Positions 46,011-58,030 of a stretch of DNA of 64,000 bases are shown piece after piece. Positions within the stretch are counted from its first letter, which is position 1. Each line of letters opens with the position of its first letter. Source of the DNA: Xenorhabdus innexi (GTDB lineage Bacteria > Pseudomonadota > Gammaproteobacteria > Enterobacterales > Enterobacteriaceae). The stretch is taken from contig NZ_NIBU01000008.1 in NCBI RefSeq assembly GCF_002632485.1, positions 59,201-123,200 of the forward strand, given 5' to 3'. The position numbers and the translations under genes are program-made. The notes under the pieces are model-generated. The model saw only the letters and a list, made by a program, of their open reading frames with translations, made no database searches and had not been told where the DNA came from.

Positions 46011-48485
46011 TTAACTATCAGCTTTTTTCCCGCGTTTTTTCGCGTTTTTTGCTTTCAGTTTTGCCGTGATCTTTTTGGTTTTGTCTGAAGTCTTTTTCTT
46101 TTTACCTGCACTTCCCGGCTGATTGTCTGGTTTATTGCCTGAATTAGTTTTTTCCGTTTTTTTCTTCTTACGGAAACTGCTATCCGGCGCAGAATTATCT
46201 GACTTTTTATTATCACGCCCTTTTTTGGCACCTTTACGTTCAAAAGCCCCTTTTTTCACTTTATCCCGTGCTGTTTTGCCTTTGTTACGGGCCTTGCGGG
46301 TCGTAGAAAGTAAAGCAAAGTCAATCTTGCGCTCATCCATGTGAACCGCTTCTACACGGATTTCTACTTCATCTCCGAGCCGGTAAGTCTGACCGGAAGA
46401 TTCACCAATGAGACGTTGACCAACATTATCGTGGCGATAATAGTCATTATCCAGCGTAGAAACATGCACCAGACCATCAATGAACAGGTCATGCAATCTG
46501 ACAAAGAAACCGAACCCCGTCACACTGGTAATCAGACCAGTGAAAACATTACCCACATGATCCTGCATGAAATCACATTTCAGCCAGTCAGCCACATCTC
46601 TTGTCGCTTCATCGGCACGGCGCTCAGTCAATGAGCAATGATCACCCAATTGCAGCATCTGCTCCATATCGTTGTGCCAGCCACCGGTTGGTGTCCAGTG
46701 CTGTTCAGCCGTACCGTTTTCCTGTGCCAGCAGATATTTAATCGCTCTGTGCAAAGCCAAATCAGGATAGCGGCGGATCGGTGATGTAAAATGAGCATAA
46801 GCGCGCAGAGCCAGACCGAAGTGACCACGATTTTCCGGATCATAAATGGCCTGTTTCATAGAGCGCAGCAACATCGTTTGCAGGAGTTCACGATCAGGAC
46901 GCTCAGAGACAAGTTTCATCAATCGGGCAAAGTCTTTCGGCTCCGGAGTCATACCACCCGGAAGTTCCAGCCCCAACTCATGAAAGACTGAACGTAAATT
47001 CAGAATACTTTCTTCTCTCGGCCTGTCATGAATACGATATAGCGCAGGTTCACGGTGTTTTTCTACAAAACGGGCAGCCGCGATATTTGCCAGAATCATG
47101 CACTCTTCGATAAGTTTATGCGCATCGTTACGCAAAACCGGCTCAATCCGCTCAATCCGCCGTTCTGCATTGAAGATAAATTTCGCTTCTTCAGATTCAA
47201 ATGAAATAGCGCCACGTTCGTCACGTGATGTATCCAATGCCTGATAAAGTTCATGCAGGTGTTCAATATGCTGCACTAATGGCTTGTAATGCTCCCGCAG
47301 TTCCTGATCACCCTGTAGGATTTTCCACACCTTGGTATAGGTCAAACGGGCATGGGAGTTCATTACCGCTTCGTAAAATTTGTATGAAGAGAGTTTCCCT
47401 TGGGCAGAAACTGTCATTTCACAAACCATACACAGGCGATCAACCTCTGGATTCAGTGAACATAATCCGTTTGACAGCACTTCCGGCAGCATCGGCACAA
47501 CCTGCGACGGAAAATAAACCGAGTTACCACGGCTACATGCTTCGGCATCCAAAGGCGTTTGTGGGCGAACATAATAGCTGACATCCGCAATCGCAACCCA
47601 TAAGCGCCAGCCTCCGCCACGTTTTCTTTCGCAATACACAGCGTCATCGAAATCACGGGCATCTTCACCATCAATGGTCACTAATGGCAGTGTCCGCAAA
47701 TCAATCCGGCCTTCTTTTGCTGCTTCCGGTACATTCTCATCCAGACCAGCTAACTGTTTTTCCACCATCGGTGGCCAGTTATAAGGAATTTCATGGGTTC
47801 GAAGAGCAATATCTACCGCCATGCTCGTTCCCATCGTTTCACCGAGCACTTCTACAATTTTGCCGATGGCTTTAGTTCGGCGGGTTGGACGATTCGTCAG
47901 TTCCACAACAACGACATTTCCCATCCTCGCTCCACAAATTTCTTCTTTTGGGATCAGGATATCGAAACACAGACGGCTGTCATCGGGAACCACGAACCCC
48001 ATGCCGGCATCGATAAAATATCGTCCGACAATCTGGCTGTTCTTTGGTTCCAACACCCGGACAATACGCGCCTCAATACGGCCTTTACGATCCGGGCGCA
48101 AAGGCTGTGCCAGAACAACATCACCGTGAATTGCCATTTTCATCTGTTCTGCTGACAGATAAAAATCCTCTTTGTGGCCTTCCGCCCGCAAAAAACCATA
48201 ACCATCACGATGCCCGATGACTGTTCCTTTCAATAGATCCAATCTTTCCGGCAGCGCGTAACACTGACGACGGGTGAAAATTAACTGCCCGTCACGCTCC
48301 ATTGCCCGCAAACGGCGACGCAATGCTTCCTGCGCATCTGCGCTGGTTAACTTAAGTTCTTGTGCTAATTCCTGACGGCTTACCGGAGTGGTGTGTTTAG
48401 AAAGGATATCCAAGATATATTCCCGACTTGGGATAGGAGATTCGTATTTTGCAGCCTCTCGTTCCTGAAAAGGATCTTTTGACAT
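46011..48485 (-). CDS. rnr: Ribonuclease R
   Basis: Hydrolytic 3'-5' exoribonuclease able to degrade structured RNA. In order: helix-turn-helix region, two cold-shock domains, RNB catalytic domain with [18 protein letters not shown] (metal-binding aspartates near residue 280), S1 domain and a long Lys-rich tail. The start at 48485 ([17 protein letters not shown]) has AGAGG 7 nt upstream; the frame's upstream 20 residues are not conserved. 824 residues against 813. Confidence 0.96.
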   Translation of the reverse strand: MSKDPFQEREAAKYESPIPSREYILDILSKHTTPVSRQELAQELKLTSADAQEALRRRLRAMERDGQLIFTRRQCYALPERLDLLKGTVIGHRDGYGFLRAEGHKEDFYLSAEQMKMAIHGDVVLAQPLRPDRKGRIEARIVRVLEPKNSQIVGRYFIDAGMGFVVPDDSRLCFDILIPKEEICGARMGNVVVVELTNRPTRRTKAIGKIVEVLGETMGTSMAVDIALRTHEIPYNWPPMVEKQLAGLDENVPEAAKEGRIDLRTLPLVTIDGEDARDFDDAVYCERKRGGGWRLWVAIADVSYYVRPQTPLDAEACSRGNSVYFPSQVVPMLPEVLSNGLCSLNPEVDRLCMVCEMTVSAQGKLSSYKFYEAVMNSHARLTYTKVWKILQGDQELREHYKPLVQHIEHLHELYQALDTSRDERGAISFESEEAKFIFNAERRIERIEPVLRNDAHKLIEECMILANIAAARFVEKHREPALYRIHDRPREESILNLRSVFHELGLELPGGMTPEPKDFARLMKLVSERPDRELLQTMLLRSMKQAIYDPENRGHFGLALRAYAHFTSPIRRYPDLALHRAIKYLLAQENGTAEQHWTPTGGWHNDMEQMLQLGDHCSLTERRADEATRDVADWLKCDFMQDHVGNVFTGLITSVTGFGFFVRLHDLFIDGLVHVSTLDNDYYRHDNVGQRLIGESSGQTYRLGDEVEIRVEAVHMDERKIDFALLSTTRKARNKGKTARDKVKKGAFERKGAKKGRDNKKSDNSAPDSSFRKKKKTEKTNSGNKPDNQPGSAGKKKKTSDKTKKITAKLKAKNAKKRGKKADS

Positions 48486-48541
48486 CGCAATTCCTCTGTT
48501 GTCATCAGTAAGCTGTTTATCCCCGTACTTTATTTCCTGCT

Positions 48542-48967
48542 TCATTTCGTCAGCAACAATTGATAAAGGGGACGATTGTCTTCGACCATATCAGCCAAAG
48601 TATATTGATTTAATTCTTGCAAAAAGTTTTCCACTGCCTGATTCAATACTGATTTTAAACGACAGGCCGGAGTAATATGGCAGCTGTCACAGTTAACTAA
48701 TCCGAGTGGCTCCAGTGAACGCACTACATCGCCAATTTTAATTTCACTGGCTGGTCTTCCCAAACGAATACCGCCATTTTTTCCTCTGACAGCATTCACC
48801 AATCCCAGATTACTCAGTTGATTAATGATTTTTACCATATGATTACGTGAGACACCGTAAACCTGTGTTACTTCAGTAATATTTGTCATCTGACCTTCAG
48901 GTAAAGAAGCCATATAAATCAGGGCACGCAAGCCGTAATCGGTAAAACTGGTTAACTGCACACTCAC
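48542..48967 (-). CDS. nsrR: Nitric oxide-sensing Rrf2-family repressor NsrR
   Basis: Iron-sulfur repressor of NO-detoxifying genes. The winged helix contains [16 protein letters not shown] and [12 protein letters not shown]. The cluster cysteines are 93, 96 and 102 ([11 protein letters not shown]): the first pair is spaced CX2C, whereas E. coli NsrR as I recall it has CX4C. 141 residues, as E. coli. Upstream of rnr. Confidence 0.95.
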   Translation of the reverse strand: MSVQLTSFTDYGLRALIYMASLPEGQMTNITEVTQVYGVSRNHMVKIINQLSNLGLVNAVRGKNGGIRLGRPASEIKIGDVVRSLEPLGLVNCDSCHITPACRLKSVLNQAVENFLQELNQYTLADMVEDNRPLYQLLLTK

Positions 48968-49102
48968 CTCTGGGTGGCTGGATATAACGGGGATTATTGG
49001 AAACCAAATAAGTAAATATTATTGGCTTATCATCATTAACAGATCCCATTATGTGGGTATTTTTAAAATTAAGCAAAGTAAGCTATTAGCCCCACAAAAA
49101 TG

Positions 49103-49128
49103 CAAAAACCGGGCATAAAGCCCGGTTA
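49103..49128 (-). terminator. Terminator after purA
   Basis: AACCGGGC pairs with GCCCGGTT across 5 nt, followed by TTTGCATTTTTG on the minus strand. Confidence 0.85.
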
Positions 49129-49156
49129 TAGACACTTCACTGATTAAAATAATCAA

Positions 49157-50464
<1,308 letters not shown>

Positions 50465-50620
50465 TCACTCGGTTGCTTAAAAATGGATTCTAACATCTCA
50501 TTTAGCACCTTTCAGTATTTTTTCTCACTTCTGTTATTTCGTTTCGTCATATTAATCGACTGTTAAGTAAGCATTAGTAATGACGAGATAATGAATAAGA
50601 GCTGACAAACTGACGCAAGA

Positions 50621-50652
50621 AGCCACTGCAAGTTTCCTTACAGTGGCTTAAC
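50621..50652 (-). terminator. Hairpin after hflC
   Basis: AGCCACTG pairs with CAGTGGCT across a 12-nt loop, about 65 nt beyond the hflC stop on the minus strand; the T-content after it is low. Confidence 0.5.
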
Positions 50653-50715
50653 GATAGGGTTTCTCTGAATTAATTCAGACAGATATCAGACAATTCATCT
50701 GCCTGTCAGAAACCA

Positions 50716-51723
50716 TCAGTCAGTAACACGACCATGACTGCGTTGCTTCGATGGCTCTTTCATATAGCGGAAGAAGTCAGTATCCGGGCTGAGAACCATG
50801 ATATTTCCTTCATTCCTGAAGCTATTTTCATACGCCCGCAGGCTACGGATAAAGGCGTAAAAATCGGGATCTTTATTGAAAGCATCAGCAAACAGTTTTG
50901 TCGCTTCCGCATCCCCTTCACCGCGCAGAACCAGAGCTTCACTATATGCTGCTGCTTTGATTTCAGTCGCTGATTTGTCAGCCGCCGCGCGAACCTTTTC
51001 AGCCTCTTCCATACCCTGTGAACGGTGACGGCGCGCTACTGCTTCACGTTCTGCACGCATACGCTGGTAGATTGCACCTGAAACTTCATCCGGCAGGTTG
51101 ATCTGCTTGATACGGACATCCACAACCTCAATCCCCAACGCAGCCATACTGTTCGGGTTGAAAGCAACTTGTTCACCTTTAGTTTCTTTCTTCACACGGG
51201 CAGCAGCTGAAGCGATTGCGTCGTCTGCGGAAGAGTCATCATCACTTGTACCCAAGTTCAGTGCATCACGTACATCTGTTGTCAGACGACCACGGGAGTC
51301 TGTCACAATGCCACGCACATCCAGACGACCGATTTCAGAACGCAGACGGTCACTAAATTTACGTTTTAACAGAACTTCAGCCTGAGAGATTGAACCATTG
51401 CCCGTCGCCAGATAATAGCTGCTGAAATCTTTAATACGCCATTTCAGATAAGAGTCAACAATCAGGTCTTTATTTTCACTGGTCAGGAAACGGTCAGCTT
51501 TGATATCCATTGTTTGGATACGAGCATCAAGCGTTTTGACAGTTTCAATAAACGGAATTTTTAAATGCGGGCCGGGTTGGTAAACCACGGGTTTATTTTC
51601 AGCATCACGCACTACTTTGCCAAAGCGCAGTACGATACCACGCTGACCTTCATATACGATAAATATCGATGAATAGAGCACAACCAATATGGCGGCAATA
51701 ACAAAGACGAACGACTTACGCAT
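50716..51723 (-). CDS. hflC: FtsH modulator HflC
   Basis: SPFH/prohibitin protein with one N-terminal membrane span (residues 4-23), mostly periplasmic, forming the HflKC cage around FtsH. SPFH domain from YEGQRGIVLRFGKVV, followed by a long coiled coil (RAEREAVARRHRSQGMEEA). 335 residues, as E. coli 334. Starts 2 nt after hflK. Confidence 0.97.
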   Translation of the reverse strand: MRKSFVFVIAAILVVLYSSIFIVYEGQRGIVLRFGKVVRDAENKPVVYQPGPHLKIPFIETVKTLDARIQTMDIKADRFLTSENKDLIVDSYLKWRIKDFSSYYLATGNGSISQAEVLLKRKFSDRLRSEIGRLDVRGIVTDSRGRLTTDVRDALNLGTSDDDSSADDAIASAAARVKKETKGEQVAFNPNSMAALGIEVVDVRIKQINLPDEVSGAIYQRMRAEREAVARRHRSQGMEEAEKVRAAADKSATEIKAAAYSEALVLRGEGDAEATKLFADAFNKDPDFYAFIRSLRAYENSFRNEGNIMVLSPDTDFFRYMKEPSKQRSHGRVTD

Positions 51724-51725
51724 GA

Positions 51726-52952
51726 TTATGGTCTCCCCTGTCTTGTCGTATCACCACGCAGGTTGCTTGAATCACCATAGCCACTGCCATAGCCTGATTG
51801 GCCATGTGTTGGTGTGGAATGTGTCGTGCTGCGATGTTCTGGTGTTACTTTCACTTCCGGTGCGTTAGCTTTTGCTGCTTCAGCCTGACTGCGAAGAACC
51901 TGATCCAGCGGCAATACCAGCATGTTGTTGCTCTTTTCATTTGCAATCACTTTGCGGGTATTACTCAGAACACGTTCCATTGTCTCGATATAGAGACGCT
52001 CACGGGTAATTTCCGGTGCGGCTTTATATTCAGGCAGAATTTTTGCAAAACTTGCTACTTCACCACGTGCATTCAGAACTACACTGACTTTATAGGCTTT
52101 GCCTTCTTCGATAATACGCTGAGCATAACCCTTGGCGATTGGTAAGACAGAGTTTTTATAGGCTTCTGCTTCACGAATAGTTTTTTGCTCTTCTTCACGG
52201 GCGGCGATAACATCATCAAATGCCGCTTTCACCTCTTCAGGCGGACGTGCCGTCTGGAAGTTAACATCCAACAGGGTAATCCCCATGTGGTATGGACGGA
52301 TAGTCTCTTCCAGTACCTTTTGGGTATCGTTACGCACAATAGTACGATCCGCTGTCAGGATTTTTTCCATTGTGTATTTGCCAACAACCCCACGAACAGC
52401 ACTGTCAGTCGCCTGACGAAGACTGTTATCCGGATTGGTGACGTTAAATAGATAGGCCTCAGGGTCAGTAACGCGGTACTGAACGTTCATTTCAGCACGT
52501 ACTACGTTTTCATCCGATGTCAGCATGACACCCGATGTTGCCAGTTCGCGGACAGATTCAACGTTAACAGCACGAACACGGTCGATAAATGTCATCTTCC
52601 AGTTCAGGCCTGGTTGTACGATATGGCTGAATTTACCCAACCGGGTAACAACACCACGTTCTGTTTCCTTAATGGTATAGAAACCACTGACAACCCAAAC
52701 AACAACTACAACAGCAATGGCGAGACCAATAAGACGCCCACCAAATTTAGGGTTCTGTCCAGAACCATTTCCACCTTTGTTTCCGCCGAGGCCACCAAGT
52801 TTTTGACTCAGTTTACGGAACAGATCGTCGAGATCAGTTGCCCCACGGTTTCGACCACCTTTATTGTTGCCGCCGGAGTTGCCGCCATTATTATTGCTGC
52901 TTCCCCACGGGTCGCGGTCCTGTCCGTTATTACCGGGCTGATTCCACGCCAT
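51726..52952 (-). CDS. hflK: FtsH modulator HflK
   Basis: 408-residue SPFH partner of HflC. A Gly/Asn-rich cytoplasmic N-terminus (NGQDRDPWGSSNNNGGN) precedes one membrane span (about 75-97), the SPFH domain (FYTIKETERGVVTRLGKF) and a coiled coil. The C-terminal tail is Ser/Gly/His rich. First gene of hflKC here, because a 340-bp gap separates it from hflX. Confidence 0.97.
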   Translation of the reverse strand: MAWNQPGNNGQDRDPWGSSNNNGGNSGGNNKGGRNRGATDLDDLFRKLSQKLGGLGGNKGGNGSGQNPKFGGRLIGLAIAVVVVVWVVSGFYTIKETERGVVTRLGKFSHIVQPGLNWKMTFIDRVRAVNVESVRELATSGVMLTSDENVVRAEMNVQYRVTDPEAYLFNVTNPDNSLRQATDSAVRGVVGKYTMEKILTADRTIVRNDTQKVLEETIRPYHMGITLLDVNFQTARPPEEVKAAFDDVIAAREEEQKTIREAEAYKNSVLPIAKGYAQRIIEEGKAYKVSVVLNARGEVASFAKILPEYKAAPEITRERLYIETMERVLSNTRKVIANEKSNNMLVLPLDQVLRSQAEAAKANAPEVKVTPEHRSTTHSTPTHGQSGYGSGYGDSSNLRGDTTRQGRP

Positions 52953-53292
52953 GTTTTAGCTCCACTTTTTAGTTTTTCACTGGTTTTACAGAGGTGACTG
53001 CTCTTCCACCCGCACGGGTGAGGCTTCCCACTTCACAGGCCGCTGTTACTGACAAGTCAGCCACAACCTCCATGGGCAAAAACGATAAACTTCACCGTTT
53101 CATAAGCAACCAATATTTTTGGGTGATACTTTTAACAGTGCTGATGACAGTGCTGATTTCGTCACTGCAATTCTGGCACAATCATTTCATCACCGCCATT
53201 TCATTACCGTTACTCCGTAACGCTAACTACTCTGAAATGGCGGCCAAAATAATACCTTTTTTGTCGTCCCGCGCCAATCAATCAGACAACAT
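52953..53292. other. Structured hflX-hflK gap, unusually long
   Basis: E. coli has a much shorter gap here. It holds an 11-bp perfect inverted repeat (CCGCCATTTCA at 53193 and TGAAATGGCGG at 53233) enclosing CGTTAC-TCC-GTAACG, and CACCCG-CA-CGGGTG near 53013. A 34-codon minus frame (52969-53073) weakly recalls the C-terminal tail of IS605-type TnpB. A plus-strand frame at 53071-53305 has a membrane-like segment but no ribosome-binding site. Neither is called as a gene. Confidence 0.4.
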
Positions 53293-54573
53293 TCAGACAA
53301 CATAGTCCTGTAAATTTGGTTCCTGTTTACACAGACGGCGCCAGTCGATCATCGGCATCCTGACTTCAAGCCCCAACTGACCATTTTCCTCCAGCCACTC
53401 ACGTTCGATAGCCTGAAGCTGGTAAAAACGGCTGCGCAGACGCCCGGCTTCCGGTGGCAAATGCAATTCATAATGTGCAATCTCGCCGGAAAGAAGCTCA
53501 GTCAGTGCCTGCAATAACAGGGGGATACCTTCCCCAGTTTGGGCTGAGAGCCAGACTCTCACCGGGCGATTTTCTTCATCACGGTCAATCCGGGGTACAA
53601 AATCGGCCAGCATATCGATTTTATTCATCACCAGCAGAGAAGGGATATCATGTGCTTCAATCTCTTCCAGCACACTGTCAACTGCCAGAATGTTCTCATC
53701 CAGCCGGTTATCTGCCGCATCAACCACATGGAGCAACAACCTTGCCTGCCTTGTTTCCTGCAAAGTGGCCTTAAATGCTGCCACCAAATCATGCGGTAAG
53801 TGACGAATGAAACCAACAGTATCAGCCAGAACAACCGGCCCGACATCATTCACATCGATCCGGCGCAATGTCGGGTCGAGAGTAGCAAAAAGCTGATCAG
53901 CAGCATATACCTCAGCCGAGGTTATTCTATTGAATAAACTTGATTTTCCGGCATTAGTGTAACCAACAAGGGAAACGGTGGGAATATCTGCTTTGTTACG
54001 AGCCTGACGCCCCTGCTCACGCTGCCTTTCTACTTTGCCAAGACGCCCCAGAATCTGTTTAATTTTATCGCGCAGCATACGGCGATCGGATTCCAGCTGG
54101 GTTTCCCCGGGGCCACGTAAACCAATTCCGCCTTTCTGACGTTCAAGGTGAGTCCAGCCCCGGACTAAGCGGGTAGATAAATGGCGCAACTGTGCAAGTT
54201 CTACCTGCAATTTACCTTCATGTGTTCTCGCCCGCTGGGCAAAAATATCCAGTATCACCCCTGTACGATCAACAACACGGCATTGACACAAGCGTTCAAG
54301 ATTACGTTCCTGAGCAGGAGAGAGTGTATGATCAAACAACACTACATCTGCGCCGCTGTTTTTGACTGCTTCGGCAATTTCTTCTGCCTTGCCTTCCCCG
54401 ACAAAATATTTCGGATGCGGAGCCTTACGGCTTCCTGTCACAATCTGCACAGGAGAAACACCTGCGGAAGTCACCAATGATTCAAATTCACTGAGATTTT
54501 CCGTATCTTTTTCCTGTGAGAAAAAAACATGCACCAGAACGGCGAGTTCTCCGCCTTCGTAACGATCAAACAA
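53293..54573 (-). CDS. hflX: Ribosome-splitting GTPase HflX
   Basis: Heat-shock GTPase that splits stalled 70S ribosomes. The N-terminal HflX domain with glycine-rich loop ([20 protein letters not shown]) is followed by a coiled coil and a G domain with G1 [24 protein letters not shown] and NKID. 426 residues, as E. coli. Downstream of hfq on the same strand. Confidence 0.97.
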   Translation of the reverse strand: MFDRYEGGELAVLVHVFFSQEKDTENLSEFESLVTSAGVSPVQIVTGSRKAPHPKYFVGEGKAEEIAEAVKNSGADVVLFDHTLSPAQERNLERLCQCRVVDRTGVILDIFAQRARTHEGKLQVELAQLRHLSTRLVRGWTHLERQKGGIGLRGPGETQLESDRRMLRDKIKQILGRLGKVERQREQGRQARNKADIPTVSLVGYTNAGKSSLFNRITSAEVYAADQLFATLDPTLRRIDVNDVGPVVLADTVGFIRHLPHDLVAAFKATLQETRQARLLLHVVDAADNRLDENILAVDSVLEEIEAHDIPSLLVMNKIDMLADFVPRIDRDEENRPVRVWLSAQTGEGIPLLLQALTELLSGEIAHYELHLPPEAGRLRSRFYQLQAIEREWLEENGQLGLEVRMPMIDWRRLCKQEPNLQDYVV

Positions 54574-54606
54574 TGGTGCAACCCTCAGGCTGAATAAAAT
54601 TCCATA

Positions 54607-54645
54607 GGAAAAACATAGGTAAAGTCTCCCTACCTATGTTTTTTA
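54607..54645. terminator. Terminator between hfq and hflX
   Basis: AACATAGGTA pairs with TACCTATGTT across 9 nt, followed by TTTTTCC on the minus strand (and TTTTATTTAT on the plus). Suggests hfq transcripts often end before hflX. Confidence 0.75.
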
Positions 54646-54669
54646 TTTATGTCAGGCATTATCACTGAT

Positions 54670-54972
54670 TTATTCAGCGATATCATTTTCCTGTTGTGCT
54701 GCCGGACTGTTACCAGCCTGATAATTTCCCACGCTGGATGCCATGTTGGCATTGCTACCGTGATGAGATACCGGACGGGAAGGCACAACAGTAGAGATGG
54801 CGTGTTTATATACCATCTGGCTAACAGTGTTTTTCAGTAAAATGACAAACTGGTCAAAAGATTCAATTTGACCCTGTAGTTTAATGCCGTTGACTAAATA
54901 GATAGAAACCGGGACCCTTTCACGACGTAATGCGTTCAGGAATGGATCTTGCAAAGATTGCCCCTTAGCCAT
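54670..54972 (-). CDS. hfq: RNA chaperone Hfq
   Basis: Hexameric Sm-like protein that pairs small RNAs with mRNAs. 100 residues: [20 protein letters not shown], Sm1 [20 protein letters not shown], Sm2 with [14 protein letters not shown], and a flexible C-terminal tail differing from E. coli. Follows miaA. Confidence 0.98.
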   Translation of the reverse strand: MAKGQSLQDPFLNALRRERVPVSIYLVNGIKLQGQIESFDQFVILLKNTVSQMVYKHAISTVVPSRPVSHHGSNANMASSVGNYQAGNSPAAQQENDIAE

Positions 54973-55079
54973 TCTATATTTTCCTTATTTTGTTGTTTTT
55001 AACTAAGAACCCGTTGGTTCGAAAAAGTAACTACTCAAAAATAATGCTTTGTACTGATAATTGTACACAATCAACGAAT

Positions 55080-56021
55080 TTATGTACCAATAACCTGCAT
55101 GACTGTTTTCAGAGCCTGCTCAGGTTGGTCGCTGTCCAACCAGACCACATCGTCCCACCCCCTGAGCCAGGTTATCTGACGCTTCGCCAACTGGCGGGTT
55201 GCGCAGATACCACGATAAACCATCTCATCATGAGAAATCTCGCCTGCTAGGTAAGACCACATTTGACGATAACCAACACAACGAATGGAGGGTAAATCCG
55301 TATGCAAATCGTTACGAGCATAAAGCGCTTTAACTTCATCTTCAAACCCTGATTTGATCATCTGCTCAAATCGGGCAGCAATGCGCTGATGCAAAATTTC
55401 ACGGCTTGCAGGCGCAATCGCAAACTGATGAACACGATAAGGCAATACTTCCCCAGACGTTTCAGTCAATGTAGTTAGAGTGTTACCCGAAATCCGAAAA
55501 ACTTCCAGTGCACGAGTAAGACGTTGTGGATCATTCGGATGGATTCTTGCAGCTGCAACCGGATCAATCTCCTGCAATTGCTGATGCAATGCCTCCCACC
55601 CATGTTCCTCTGCCTCCTGTTCAATTACCGCCCTGACTTCAGGGTTGGCAGAAGGTAGTGGCGATAATCCCTCCAGTAATGCTTTGAAATATAGCATGGT
55701 TCCGCCGACCAAGAGCGGAATTCTCCCAGCCGCCGTAATTTCTGCCATTTGTTCCAGCGCATCGCGACGAAAATCGGCAGCAGAATACACTCCAGCAGGA
55801 TCGAGAATATCAATCAAACGATGCGGAGCCTGAGCCTGCTCTTCTGCGGATGGTTTAGCAGTACCAATATCCATGCCACGATAAACCAGTGCAGAATCAA
55901 CGCTAATCAGCTCCACCGGAAGATGCTGACGCAAAGCGATTGATAATGCCGTTTTTCCTGAGGCTGTCGGCCCCATAATAAAAATGGCTGTGGGCAAATG
56001 TTGAGTTTTTACATCACTCAT
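55080..56021 (-). CDS. miaA: tRNA dimethylallyltransferase MiaA
   Basis: Adds the dimethylallyl group to A37 of tRNAs reading UNN codons. P-loop [30 protein letters not shown] and [11 protein letters not shown] are conserved. The start at 56021 ([16 protein letters not shown]) matches E. coli; an 11-residue extension is rejected. Its ATG overlaps the mutL end by 8 nt, coupling the genes. Confidence 0.97.
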   Translation of the reverse strand: MSDVKTQHLPTAIFIMGPTASGKTALSIALRQHLPVELISVDSALVYRGMDIGTAKPSAEEQAQAPHRLIDILDPAGVYSAADFRRDALEQMAEITAAGRIPLLVGGTMLYFKALLEGLSPLPSANPEVRAVIEQEAEEHGWEALHQQLQEIDPVAAARIHPNDPQRLTRALEVFRISGNTLTTLTETSGEVLPYRVHQFAIAPASREILHQRIAARFEQMIKSGFEDEVKALYARNDLHTDLPSIRCVGYRQMWSYLAGEISHDEMVYRGICATRQLAKRQITWLRGWDDVVWLDSDQPEQALKTVMQVIGT

Positions 56022-57972
56022 GATTAAAAAGTGCCACCACTGCTTGTAAATCAATTAATTGTAATAAACCTTCTGGCGGAGCGCTCACTAATTGAGGGCA
56101 AAGACGCTCAACATCAGCTAAAAGCTGAACAGCCTGTGCAATATTCCACGCTTCATGTTCACTTTCACTGCCCAAATGGCGGGCAAGCCAGATTGCCACC
56201 TGTTTTACTGAAACTGATGACTGTTCCATCAGATAACCCAACAACGCCGGAAAAAGTTTTGGCAGGTTTTGTTGGCGCAGAGGCAACGATACCGCATGAA
56301 TGGTCACTTTTCCATGTGCTACAACCGATTCAATGCCAAAAGTCTTTAATAGCTCACTATTCTGCTGCAAAACATTGACTTCTGTCTCACTGAGAGACAA
56401 CTTCAGTGGGATAAGAAGCGGCTGTGGTTTTAGCCCCTGCTCTCCCGGCATTAATTGAGCCTGCCGCAACCAGCGTTCAGCAACAGGCAGTGACAATAAT
56501 CCAATGCCCGATGCAGATTCAAGCAGCGCATAGTGAGATGCGTAGATGCTCAATACCTTGCCGAAACTATAACTACTACTTTTTTTCTGTACCGTAGTTG
56601 AACGGACAGACGCTAATGATGTTTTTTCTGTGACGGAAGCCGACTTTTCCGAAATTACTCTTTCAGTACCCGATCTTTCAGGAAAAAGTGGCTGTTTTTC
56701 CACCGGAGCAAACTGCATCAACTTCTGGTACAGCTCACCTTGTTTTTTCTGGTAACTCTCTCCCTGATAAGGCTGCCTGATACCACTATGGCTGATCTGA
56801 TGACCTGAAGATGGTGTTTCAGAGGCGGTACGGGAAGAAGATGAGTTTTTTTGCGACGCTGCCGGGGTTGCCTGTTCCGGTCGGAGAAAATGGTTCTCTC
56901 CCGCAGAAATCCGGTTTTCCGGTATCCAGTCTGTCGTCTTTTCCTGACAGTCCAGCGCTAGTTCAGAACCATTGCTGCGCTGTTTCAGCACCGCAGCAAC
57001 ACCCTGATAAATAAAATCATGTACCAGACGTGCCTGATGAAAACGTACTTCATGTTTAGCGGGATGCACATTCACATCAACCTGATGCGGGTCTACCTCT
57101 AAATACAGAACATAGGCCGGTTGCTGTTCGCCTTGCAGCAAATCCTGATAAGCCTGACGGATAGCATGATTAATCAGCCGATCACGCATCATACGCCCGT
57201 TTACATAGCAATACTGAATATCACCAGCAACAGAAGAACTGTTAGGATCAACGACCCAGCCTTTAATGGATAACATATCGTGCTGCCATGACAGTGCCAG
57301 CGCCTGCTGCATAAATGCCACACCACAAATTGCCGCCAATCTCCGCTCATGCTGAGATTCATCTTTAGCCGGACGATACTGACGCACCAGTTTTCCGTTG
57401 TGATTCAGATTAATCGCCACATCCAGACGAGCAAGAGCTATTCTGCGCACGACCTCATCAATATGGCCGAATTCCGTTTTTTCTGTTCTCAGAAATTTAC
57501 GTCTGGCAGGTGTGTTGTAAAACAGATCCAGAACCTCAACCGTTGTTCCGACAGGGTGGGCGGCCGGTTTTACCGCCACTTCCATATCACGGCCTTCGGC
57601 ATAAGCCTGCCATGCTTCCGCCTGCCCATCAGGGCGGGAAGTCAGGGTCAGCCGTGAAACAGAACTGATACTGGCAAGAGCTTCCCCTCGGAAACCCATA
57701 CTGACAATGGCTTCCAGATCATCCAGAGAGGCTATTTTACTGGTTGCATGACGAGCCAGTGCTAATGTGAGATCCTGTCGGCTGATTCCACAGCCGTTAT
57801 CACGTATGCGGATTAATTTTGCACCACCACGCTCAATATCAATATCAATCCGGGTAGTACCGGCATCAAGGCTATTTTCCACCAGCTCTTTCACTACCGA
57901 TGCCGGGCGCTCAACCACTTCACCGGCAGCAATCTGGTTTGCTAATTGTGGGGGGAGTATCCTGATAGCCAT
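56014..57972 (-). CDS. mutL: DNA mismatch repair protein MutL
   Basis: GHKL ATPase linking MutS to MutH and UvrD. N-terminal motifs: [22 protein letters not shown] and STGFRGEAL-type [12 protein letters not shown]. Then a Ser/Gln-rich linker (about 345-470) and a dimerisation domain. 652 residues against 615 in E. coli, the excess lying in the linker. No endonuclease DQHA(X)2E(X)4E motif is seen, as expected for species with MutH. Confidence 0.97.
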   Translation of the reverse strand: MAIRILPPQLANQIAAGEVVERPASVVKELVENSLDAGTTRIDIDIERGGAKLIRIRDNGCGISRQDLTLALARHATSKIASLDDLEAIVSMGFRGEALASISSVSRLTLTSRPDGQAEAWQAYAEGRDMEVAVKPAAHPVGTTVEVLDLFYNTPARRKFLRTEKTEFGHIDEVVRRIALARLDVAINLNHNGKLVRQYRPAKDESQHERRLAAICGVAFMQQALALSWQHDMLSIKGWVVDPNSSSVAGDIQYCYVNGRMMRDRLINHAIRQAYQDLLQGEQQPAYVLYLEVDPHQVDVNVHPAKHEVRFHQARLVHDFIYQGVAAVLKQRSNGSELALDCQEKTTDWIPENRISAGENHFLRPEQATPAASQKNSSSSRTASETPSSGHQISHSGIRQPYQGESYQKKQGELYQKLMQFAPVEKQPLFPERSGTERVISEKSASVTEKTSLASVRSTTVQKKSSSYSFGKVLSIYASHYALLESASGIGLLSLPVAERWLRQAQLMPGEQGLKPQPLLIPLKLSLSETEVNVLQQNSELLKTFGIESVVAHGKVTIHAVSLPLRQQNLPKLFPALLGYLMEQSSVSVKQVAIWLARHLGSESEHEAWNIAQAVQLLADVERLCPQLVSAPPEGLLQLIDLQAVVALFNHE

Positions 57973-58030
57973 ATTCGACCTTATTTCTGTATTTTCTTAA
58001 CTTACCGGTTTTCTTACATACCGTTTAAAA

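Noticed and set aside
53071..53305. Plus-strand frame with one membrane-like segment between hflK and hflX
   Set aside because: No ribosome-binding site, runs into the antisense of hflX, and the region is better explained by inverted repeats.
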